Assembly: GCA_032622095.1 (NCBI GenBank)
Contig: CP136067.1
Location: forward strand, 90,510,707 to 90,574,706
Direction of reading: 5' to 3'
From: Siphonodentalium dalli
Lineage: Eukaryota > Mollusca > Scaphopoda > Gadilida > Siphonodentaliidae
Length of the DNA stretch: 64,000 nt
Program-made: the position numbers and the translations under genes
Notes under the pieces: model-generated
What the model was told of the DNA's origin: nothing
Database searches by the model: none
Seen by the model: only the letters and a program-made list of their open reading frames with translations
In this document: one piece after another, positions 40,301 through 52,300 of the stretch
How the letters are laid out: each line of letters begins with the position of its first letter
Position numbering within the stretch: the first letter of the stretch is position 1

Positions 40301-43300
40301 GATTGGTACGGTCGATTTGCTTCAATTTTTCGGCGATGTTAGTAGCATGTTACATGCCTCCAGCTGTCATAGCGCCTGAATACTATATCAGTTTCAAGCA
40401 CCCGAACAAGTGCATAATATATCTTTAATATTGGGAAATGTAAAACAGTAAAAAACTATTCTAAACAATAAAAAACTATTCTAATTATTTGAACTTGCCA
40501 CGTGTTGAGCGATGTTCGTTGTCAAATCACTGGAACAGTTTTGTTTACATAACAATGGATTCAACACGCGATATTTAATTATTGGACAACTATCAATAAT
40601 AGTTATCTATTTCTCCATGTTCCGTTTCGTGGTGATGCTTTTACAGACAGTTATATTTATTTATGCAAATTTACCCACTGTGAGTGTCATGGGTCCATTT
40701 TATGTAAAGCCAAAAAAAAATCCATGTTTAATATGAATTGTGAGGTTTTAGCAGTGAGATATAAGTGATATCCCACTCTAGAGTGATATCCCACTAGTGA
40801 GTGATATCAGCTTGAAATTTCTGATGTATTGAAATCCATTGGGGGCCATAGGCAAGTAACTAAAGTATATAATAAACAGAATATGCACACCTTTTTATTC
40901 GTGGGTTATACATGTATCTCATTCGTGATGACAAAACATTTGAATTTCCACTCGTGGCTAAAGCCACTCGTAGAAATTCAATGTTTTGTCATCACTCATG
41001 ATATACATGTATAACCCATATCCACTGAAAAAGTGTGGATATCCTCTATATATCTTTTATTTCACCCGGTGTGTTAGTGCTCGATATTTTCAACTTTATT
41101 CATCAAACGAACTCCAGTAACTAGAGCCGATGGGTCACTACCACAAGGCTCCAGTCACATTCGTATCCGGTTGTTTAAATCGATCACAAATGTAGCCAGC
41201 TTTTGGCCCGCGATCACATTCGTAGCCAGCTTTTCTAATTCCATGCTTTATATGGCGCGAAATATGACGTCATCGCGTTCGTGACTAAAATCTCGAGGTC
41301 ATGCTCCAAAACTGACTTCGTTTATCAACTTATATTGGAATATAATTCGAGCATCTAAAGACATTGATCGCAAACCTCAGGTTATTAGATGAACTAATAT
41401 AAAATTAAAATTATGTTTTTTTTTATTCATCAACTCAGAAAAATGACACTAACCTAATCTTGTTCATTGAGGCTGCATGAATGATCATGAATATGAAACG
41501 CTGGCTACAAATGTGATCGCCGTAGAAAAGCTGGCTACAGTTGTGATCGATTAAAAAAGCTGGCTACGAATGTGACAGGAGCCTTGTGACAATGACCCCA
41601 TCAGTAATAGTTATGGTATCTAGACTTACGATTCTGAGTATGCCACAGCACCGACTGATTGCGACACGACTTCTGATGTCGTGGAGTAGGTACACGACAA
41701 GGTGAAAATCTCGTCAGTCGACACCAGAAACATCGGGTCATACTGCATAATGATCTTCACATCGTATTTGACCGTGCTCTGAGAGATAAACATATTAGTA
41801 CAAGAAAAACATAGTCAGAAATGGTAACGCCACCAATATCATATTATTAGCCATAAATATAAATTGTAATATAATTATAATATAAACTAGCTTTCAAATT
41901 CCATGTGGGAAATTTGGATACTTCCATATATCAAGTTTTCCCGTTCCTCGTGTTATAAATTACATTCTTCAAACTGTTTTTTTTTATTACACTAGCTGGT
42001 GGGCCCGACATCGTCCGGGCTGTTTCCCATCTGATTCCCGACGAAAGGCGCGATTTGACCTTGAATTGACTATTTTGAAAGTCAAGGTCAGATCGGGGTC
42101 ATGATTTGACCCATCCAAAACACTCCCCGGACAAAGGTATCCCTAGGTATAAAATTTCGTCGAAATCCGTCCGTTTTACACGACTTGACCTTTAGTTGAC
42201 CATTTTGAAGGTCAAGGTCAGGTCGGGGTCACGATTTGACCCGTCCAAAACACTCCCATGACAAAGGTACCCCTAGGTATAAAATTTCGTCGAAATCCGT
42301 CCGTTTTACTCGATTTAACCTTGAATTGACCACATTGCATGTCAAGGTCACACCGGGGCCAAGATTTGACCCGTTCAAAACACTCCCCGGACAAAAGTAT
42401 CCCTAGGTATCAAATTTCGTCGAAATCCGTCCGTTTTACCCAATTTGACCTTGAATTGACTGTTTTAAAGGTCAATGTCAGGTCGGGGTCACGATTTGAC
42501 CCGTCCAAAACACTCCCCGGACAAAGGTACCCCTAGGTATAAAATTTCGTCGAAGTACTTATAGGTATCAAATTTCGTCGAAATCTATCCGTTTACCCGA
42601 TTTGACCTTTGATTGACCACATTGAATGTCAAGGTCACACAGGGGCCACGATTTGACCCATTTTGAAGGTCAAGGTAAGGTCGGGGTCACGATTTGACCC
42701 GTCCAAAACACTCCCCGGACAAAGCGACCCCTAGGTATAAAATTTCGTCGAAATCCGTCCGTTTTACTCGACTTATATACTATAAAAAAAATCGATGACT
42801 CGAAAATTAAGTGGGCGTTTAAAGTCAATACAAAGTCACAATTGCAGTTAGGTTCATCTCATACTCGTCTACTCAGCGATATTCTGCTACGCAGTTTGTT
42901 ATAGCCACCAGTATTCATTAAGCGTTATAGCCCCACTGTTATAATCCGCCTTCAGCTGGCGTATTCTTGCCTCTGAGATTATTGAAATATTACCTCACAC
43001 GTAATGACATTAAATCGCATGGAAACATAGCAATTGTGTGGCGTGAATATGTATTGAGAAATAACGTCATACGTAATAACATTAAATCTCAAGAAAAACC
43101 GCGAAAACAAAACAAAATCACATTTATTGTTTAATGTTTTAAATTATTTCCTCCATAAAAAGAATCTTCGTGATAATGAACCCTCTCAATACTTTAGAAT
43201 ATAGAATTAACCTTAAAATAACAAAAACCTTCGGAATAGAGAACCTTCAGAATAGCGAACATTCGGAATAGTGAACCTTCGGAATAGCGAACACTGAGAA

Positions 43301-46300
43301 TAGAGAACCTCCGGAATAGTGGACCTTCGGAATAGCGAACCTTCGGAATAGAGACATGCCCCCAATATTCATATTATATGCCCAGAGTTCAAAGGTATGG
43401 ACCCATAAATTTCTAAAATTGGTCCTTAAAATATTGAACCCCAAATTGGAGCCCGCGCAGAATAAAACTTAAGTCAACTGTACCTGTGTCATATCCCAAT
43501 GCAGGAGGGTCCATATATTCCGCAACATTCATATTATATGCCAAGAATTCAAAAGTATGGGCCCATAACTATTTTCTAAAATTGGCCCTTAAAATATTGA
43601 ACCCCAAATTGGAGCCCGTGCAGAAAAACCTAAGTCAGCTATACCTGTGACATGTCCGTTTGATTTTGATTATAGTACAACTAGCAACCAGCAATTAGCA
43701 ACTAGCATGTCCCATTCAGCTTTCCATCTTCGATTATCACACGATCGCATGCTTTTCAAAGGGTGTTGTTCATAATACCATTATCAGGGCATGTGCTGAT
43801 CTGTGTCGGACTATCGTGACTCTATCGGTACGGTTTACTCAAGTACGAGAATACCTATAATTATACCCATAATGCATTCGCCCATTGGTCCACGGGTTAT
43901 TAAAATCTCCAAAACATCTTACACCTGTGGCGTAAATAAGAGGGGATGAGGCGGCCTAATGTACACGATGTGACTCCGTCTTCTGTCCTATCGTTGCTAT
44001 AGAGAGCAATCACTTTATATTATTGACGTGAACCAATTCATGAGATGCAGGGACGTTGTACAGACACGAAAGCGCTTTGCGCTCGAGTATTTTACAAAAA
44101 AGTACATGCCAAGAATTAATTATTTGACGTCAACATTTCAATCAAGTGATTATTCGGTTTATTATATTCCGAAGTCCGAATAATACCGCCATTATACACA
44201 TAGCGCATACATTTCGATAGTCCGTATGAATATATAGCACTGTAGTTAAAGTGACATAATTCACTAGTGAATTTATGATTTATAATCAAACGAGAAACGA
44301 GGTAAATTGTATTGTCTGAAATTCATGCCGACGGAGACGGCAATTGCACAAATCTTATTTTGTTTTACATGTGTCGCTGCTAACCTTATACTGCATATTA
44401 TTATCAGTAATTGCATACCTCTCCATATAGCTTTTCGATGCTAAAAAATTCGAACGAAAGTATAGTTTCAAATTATCACGAGGCGTAAACGCAACTCTTA
44501 AATGACCGGGCTTCCAAATAACGCACAGTCGGGCTCCACGTTTACAGCAATAACATAACGTATAGTCATGTCTCAAAATAACATATAGCTGGACCACAAA
44601 ATAACGTAAAGTCAGCCTTCACATAACGTATAGTCAGGCCAAAAAATAACGTTTATACCTGCCTTAAATAACGTATACTCAGGCCTCAACATAACGTATA
44701 GTCAGGCATCAACATAACAAATTGCCAGGCATCAATATAATATATAGTCAGGCATCAATATTACGCAGTCAGCATAACGCATAGTCAGGTCTCAACATAA
44801 TGTAGTCACGCATCGACATAACGTATAGTCAGGCTTCAAAATAACGTATAGTCAGGCTTCAAAATAACATATTCAGCATCAAAATAACATGTAGTCAGAC
44901 ATCAGCATAACGCATAGTCAGGAATCGACATAACGTATTGTCAGGTCTCAAAATAACATAGTCAGGTATCAACAACGCATAGTCAGGTCTCAAAATAACG
45001 TATAGGTAGGCATAAAAATAAAGTATAGTCACGCCTCAAAATATAGTCAGGTCTCAAAATAACATATAGTCAGGACAGAAATTAACGTATAGTCAAGCCT
45101 AAAGCAACGTATAGGTAGGCATAACAATAAAGTATAGTAACGCCTCAAAATAACGAGCAGTCAAGCCTAAAACAACGTATATGTAGGCATACAAATAAAG
45201 TGTAGTCACATCTCAAAATAACGTATAGTCAAGCTTAAAATAACGTTTCGTCAGTGCTCGAAATAGCGTACAGTCGATCAGGCTGTTTAGCATGTTCCTG
45301 GAAACAAAATAAGGAAATGGTGGCATATGAATGTTAGACCCAAATGTTCGTCCCAATTCACGAATTATGTTCCCGCACGTCCTCCAATTCACTAATGATG
45401 TTCCCGCACGTCCTCCAATTCACCAATGATGTTCCCGCACGTCCTCCAATTCACTAATGGTGTTCCCGCACGTCCTGCCATTCACTAATGATGTTCCCGC
45501 ACGTCCTGCCATTCACTAATGATGTTCCCGCACGTCCTCCAGTTCACTAATGATGTTCCCGCACGTCCTCCAATTCACTAATGATGTTCTCGCACGTCCT
45601 CCAATTCACTAATGATGTTCCCGCACGTCCTCCAATTCACTAATGGTGTTCCCGCACGTCCCCCAGTTCACTAATAATGTTCCCGCACGTCCTCCAATTC
45701 ACTAATGATGTTCCCACACGTTCTCCAAATCACTAATGATGTTCCCGCACGTCCTCCAGTTCACTAATGATGTTCCCGCACGTCCCCCAGTTCACTAATG
45801 ATGTTCCCGCACGTCCTCCAATTCACTAATGATGTTCCCACACGTTCTCCAAATCACTAATGATGTTCCCGCACGTCCTCCAATTCACTAATGATGTTCC
45901 TGCACGTCCCAATTCACTAATGATGTTCCCGCACGTCCTCCAATTCACTATTGATGTTCACGCACGTCCTCCAATTCACTAATGATGTTCCCGCACGTCC
46001 TCCAATTCACTAATGATGTTCCTGCACGTCCCAATTCACTAATGATGTTCCCGCACGTCCTGCCATTTCCGAACTTTTGAACAGAGCGGCAATATTTCAG
46101 ACTACTTTTTGAAACTCGGCCAAATTTTGTTTCAACCCAAAATGTATGTCCCATGCGGCCACCATTCCCGCACTTTGTTGAATAAGGAAAACGTATTGGA
46201 ATTCACGTTGTTGTCGATGAGGTTGGCGAAGGTGGATACCGCAGTTATTTCCGCATCTATCATTGCTGGTGTATGTTTGAGGATGTATCGTTTATAACTT

Positions 46301-49300
46301 TACCGTAGTGGGCTTTGCGATGCTGATATATCCATCGTTTATAATCTTACCGTGGTGGGGTTTGTGATGCTGATATCTTACCGTGGTGGGGTTTAGTGTA
46401 AACATATTTTTATTTCCAAACCAAATAATTGTCATAATACACATATGACATAAATATACAACATATAAGAGATAATTTTGGAAATGAGGATCAGACAACA
46501 AGCCCGAGTGCTTATATGAAGTCTTCTCCTCGGTGGGGTTTGTGATGCTGATGGAATCTTTTATAACCTTACCGTATTGGGATTTGTGATGCTGATGATC
46601 TTACCGTGGTGGGGTTTGTGATGCTGAAGAACCGTTTATAACCTTACCGTGGTGGGGTTTGTGATGCTGATAGATCGTTTATAACCTTACCGTGGTGGGG
46701 TTTGTGATGCTGATATCCTACCGTGGTGGGTGTTTGTGATGCTAATATCTTACCGTGGTGGTGGGTTTGTGATTCTGAAGGATCGTTTATAATCTTACCG
46801 TGGCGGGGTTCGTGATGCTGATCTCTTACGGTGGTGGGGTTTGTGATTCTGAAGGATCGTTTATAATGTTACCGTGGTGGGGTTGCTGATGCTGATATCT
46901 TACTGTGGTGGGGTTTGTGATTCTGATATATTACCGTGGTGGGTGTTTGTGATGCTAATATCTTACCGTGGTGGGGTTTGTGATGCTGAAGGAATCCTTT
47001 ATAATCTTACCGTGGTGGGTGTTTGTGATGCTAATATCTTACCGTGGTGGGGTTTGTGATGCTGAAGGAATCTTTTATAATCTTACCGTGGTGGGGTTTG
47101 TGATGCTGATACCACAACTGGTCCCTCCATTGTAAGGTATAACATATGTTTCACCCCGGGTGATTTCCTGCACGCAGGTCACCGGATATGAAGGAGACGG
47201 GTAAACCAAGCTGCTGGCTGTGAAAGCCCCGGATGTTTTGGTCTTCAGTGTCATCTGATCGTCTCCGCATAACAGTGAGACTGAAAATGAGACCACGAAT
47301 GCATACATGTAGCACGTAAATAGTGTGTGATAAGCAAAACACTTTCGGGGAGAGTGATTCGCGGTGACCAACATAACACTGCAAGCGTTATGCTGTACTC
47401 AACACGGTGGTAGCGGTTTTATATAAACCTCACCAAATACGACCGCATTGCATTGCATGAGTACACGATTTCCACTAATTGTCATGTTCACGGTCATTAA
47501 ATAGTTTGGACAAATCACGACTTGAAAACAGACTAATCACGGACATGTCAGATGGTTAATCACAGTCAGAGGTTCGCGTGAATGTGCGGGCTGAACAGAA
47601 AGTAGTAACGGTACGGAACGCAGCGGTCCGCATTAGGCAAGTACGATTAATTATCTCGACTATACAGAGACACAAGTGCTAAACCATGGTTCTGGTTGGA
47701 CCAGGTTTAAACCCTAGATGACGATTGAGTCACTCAGACCTGCGATAACGGATTAAAACCACGGATGTAGATGCCAAACGGCTGTTTAAACCTAGAGGTT
47801 TACGTATATACCAGGTTTACACCGGTGATGACGAATCCGGCCTAGATGTTTACGTAGACCAGGTTTAAACCGGTGATGACGAATCCGACCAATACGTCCA
47901 ATATTGTACTATTAGAGCAATGTGTACTATACAACGTATTTACCGTGGTAATGTGTTTTCACTGCGGCCCTTGTCATTCAACGGAAACAATATATTAATA
48001 TATCAATTTAATAAGGAACAAGTAGTTCGACTTATAGTCCCAGATGGTATTGCAGTAAATGTAATACAATATCACAAAACTGGGTTTCAACAATAAAAAG
48101 TCATATTTGTTATCGTTATCTATAGGAGTCAACCATCCTTTTGAAAATCGTTTAAAGTTCCAACACCAACAACGAAATCTTGCAAATTGTCACACAAGAT
48201 TACTACGATTTGGCAGAATAAGTATTTTCCTATATCTTTGTTGCATTGTCGAAGATGTAGCTTATGATTGTGTCCTCTTGTGTTAACATACACTGCACTT
48301 AGGAAAAGAGTTTATGTGCTAACATTGCAGTGGTATTCATAAGTTTTTATTAAATCGCTACGTAGTCTCCTGGATGACGGGTATATTTTCACTATGGGAT
48401 TATTTCAAATAATTTGCTGACTGACCCTGTGTCCAGGGATGTAGCGACAGGGGGATTTGGTTGTGTAACACCGTGCCTTCCCAAATTTGGTTAACATTGT
48501 CAACAGTTTTAAGAGAAATGACCGGCACGGCATCAGTTGGAAATTTTACACCATAATTATGTTGAAATTGTTCTCATTGTTTGATTTTCCAACAAGTATT
48601 TTTTTGGTGAATATGTTGTTTTTGGACCAACAGCAACATATTTGTTCTACTTTTGGTAAAAAAGTTTGCTCTGAAGTGGCAATCAGTTGGAAATGTTCCA
48701 ACCTTAGGGCGTATCGATTGGAATGTGTGATGCACCAGACAAAAACGTCCAACCCAAAGGTGCTGATGGTGCAACGTGTATTTCGCGTTTGCGAACATAG
48801 GGGTTTTGTCTGGTTCAAGGGGGGGGGGGTGGAAATGTTAAGGTCGACACCCTCTAACGAAGAACATTCTATCCAGGTCCCTGCTGTGTCAGCCGTGGTA
48901 GTTACGTAGAATTAAAATATCGATGGGTAGAACTATTGATGAATGAACTGAGTGATTGGTTAAAGTGGGTGCGGCGTTCCCATGGGAAGGTGCCGACTGT
49001 TCGAGGTGACTGTTACATTGAATGTACCCACAAAATACGCACACGATATAATGGCGAAATATAGTTAATCCGGGTTCATGATTAGATTGAGATTCGTACT
49101 CCAACAGGTGCCACAAAATATTAGGATGAAATGGGAATCCTGAGTTAATTTGATTCACTGCTTCTGTCACGTTGAATACAAACGCTCTTTAAAAAAAATA
49201 TTAAAAAAATATCATAGTAATTTGTTTTGTATTTGTTGTATAAATTATAAATACATATAATCACCCCCTTGGACTAAATATGTGACCCGCCATATCAAAT

Positions 49301-52300
49301 TCAGACGTAAGTCGGGATTTTTTTTACCCTGTGCCAATGCATTCTCTTATATATGCGAGTCGACCATAGGTCGCCTCGCATATATAAGAGAATGTATTGG
49401 CCTAACAATTTTTTTTATCATTTTTTTAAAATAAATGTTTCTTACAATTTTTAGGACATAAAATAAAAAAAACATCCGTTACCCTGCAGGGAGCCCCACA
49501 CATATATAGAAGCATATAGAAGAGTGTCGTCTGCTCATGTGTGTCTGGGGCTCTGTATGGGTGAAATTATAAAATTGTTAAAGAATACAAGAAAAAATTA
49601 TTAAAATTGTAAAAAATTGTTAGGCCAATGCATTCTCTTATATAATGCGAGGCGACCTACATGTATGGTCGACTCGCATATATAAGAGAATGCATTGGCA
49701 CAGGGTAAAAATTTGAATTACAGTCCTGACATCGCGTGGCACATGATGCTCAGATTAAATAACAATCTCTGTCTAATCGTGAACACCGATTAACTATTGT
49801 GTTATATCTACTCGTTGGTGTATTGTCTGTTGAACCACATTTGGTCGCAAGATATAATCCGCCAGAACAACAATCAGGGTTTTATGACTGGAGCTTCCTG
49901 AATTTTTGCGAAAACCCTGTGCCAATGCATTCTCTTTTATATGCGAGTCTCCCATATGGGGGGGGGGGGCTAGTATATATAAGAGATTACATTGGTCTAA
50001 AATATTTACCCTTACCTTGTAAGCCAGTGCTTCTCTAAAATATACGATGCTCCCACATGAGATACTCGTATATATAATAAAATGCACTGGTACAAGGTAG
50101 TCAATGCTGCACCAGCGCCGTTCCCCGCTATGAAAGGGTTATTCATGTTTATACAATGTAATTGTTATGTGTGTGACATCACTGTATATAGTTTGAATAA
50201 ATTATTTAACCATTTCATGACTGGAGGTTCCTGAATTTTTGCGAAAACCCTGTGCCAATCCATTATCTTATATATGCGAGTCGCTCATAGGGCACCTTGC
50301 GTATATAAGATAATACATTGGATTAACAATATTCATTTTGGTTTTGTTAGCCATTGCATTCTCTTATAAAGATATGCGAGGCTGGCTATGGGAGAATATA
50401 AGGGAATAAATACACTGGCACTGAGTCACCAGCGGACCAGTGCGGCTCCTGCCACGAAATGATTAATTCAAACAAGTTGTATTCGAGCCACCGAATGTTC
50501 CGGATCTGGATAGCTTATGTAACTTACGGATCTGATAACTTATGTAACTTACGGATCTGGATAACTTCTGTAACATACGGATCTGGATAACTTGTGTACC
50601 TTACGGATCTGGATAACTTCTATAACTTATGGATCTGGATAACTTCTGTAACTTATGGATCTGGTTGACATATGTATTTTATGGATCTGGATAATTTAAC
50701 TTCTGTAACTTGAGGATCTGGATAACTTATTTAACGTACGGGTCTGGATAACTTATGTAACTTGCGGATCTCGATAACTTATGTAACTTACGGATCTGGA
50801 TACCTTCTGTAATTACGGACCTGGATAATTTATGTAACTTACAGATCTGGATAACTTCTGTAACTTAAGGACCTGGATAACTTATGTAGCTTAAGGATCT
50901 GGATAACTTATGTAACTTACGAATAACTTCGGAGCAGTCATCTCCCGTGTAACCGATATCACATAGACAGGTCTGTGTAGAGAACACAAGATAACGTATG
51001 TAACTTACGGATATCTTCGGAGCAGTCATCTCCCTTGTAACCGATATCACATAGACAGGTCTGTGTACTGAACATAAGATAACACGTGCCGCCGTTGAGA
51101 CAAGTTTTGGCGCACTCACCTGCAAGAAAATACAAACAATTGGTGCTCACATATCATCCTGGTTAATCGACTAAAAACGCGTATATTTAGGACCGAAAAA
51201 CACAACTTTCTCATTGTTTCGCTATCCCGATCAGTTTAGATTCTGACACTTCAAACGTGGGTAGCCAATATCTATAAATGTGCAGGTTACTATCTACATT
51301 TTCCCGCAAAAGACTAACGCCAAGCACGGAAACACATGATGGCGCTTTTTGTTTTTACATTCTTTATAAATTTTTATCTTTTTTTGTAATATACTTAAAA
51401 AAAATTTACCATTTTATTTTCATTTTTTCTTACATTCTTTAACATTTTTTATCATTATTTATCATTATTTCTTACATTCTTACAAAATTTTACCATGTGT
51501 TTTCATTGTTTCTTACATTCTTTAACAATTATAAAAAATAATATATTTTTGTTTAGGCATTCTCTTATATACCTATGGTCGACTCGCACATATAAGAGAA
51601 TGCATTGACACAGGGTCATGGTATTTTATTTGTTTTGTTATCGGGAGCGGATTTATCTTGCCCTTAGCGCTGACTCTTAGAGTTCTTTCCATCGATGTAT
51701 CACATTATTATAATCAATAAATTTGAAAAATTATCAAGGAAATATGAAACAAAAATCCAATAAATCGTTCAACTTATCGTAGTACACACCGAGCGTTTAA
51801 TATGAACGACAGCATGGTATAAAATTCATCTTTACCAATGCTAAGGAATGTAATATTTCTATAGTTCCACATGTAAGGGTGCTACTAACAGTATCCTCAA
51901 ATAGTGTATCATTGATTATTGCCAGATAACTGCATGTTGTTTACAATCAGATGCCCGTAGAATCGCTAGAGGTGGAATTACACAGTTTTACATCTCAGGC
52001 AGTGTGTGTGTCCTCACTTATAATGTATGGATGTCAATAATCACTTACTTCCCTGTGTATAGCAAGCGAATCCGACATACGGACTGGTGCAGGTGCATAC
52101 TCCGGTACTCCCATCACAGGTACCATGTGAACCGCACGAAACATCGTCCCGATGGCAGTAAAATGATCGAAAGTTTCCACTCGCTGCAAGAATCGTAGGT
52201 GTAAATATATAATTTACTCTAAATCACAGCGGCTAACCCTTTCTCTACTAAATGGATTATTCCACGCAGTTATAAGTGTGTATATTGGAATGGTCTATTT

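Noticed and set aside
45345-46072. Evenly spaced repeats resembling a CRISPR array
   Set aside because: There are no unique spacers; it is a head-to-tail minisatellite in an animal intron. The same holds for the other arrays.
47075-47374. A minus-strand frame that looks like a signal peptide joined to the ZP-N start (gene start at 47374)
   Set aside because: The hydrophobic part is intron read through a perfect acceptor (TTTTCAG); phase joins the exon to EGF exon 3 upstream.
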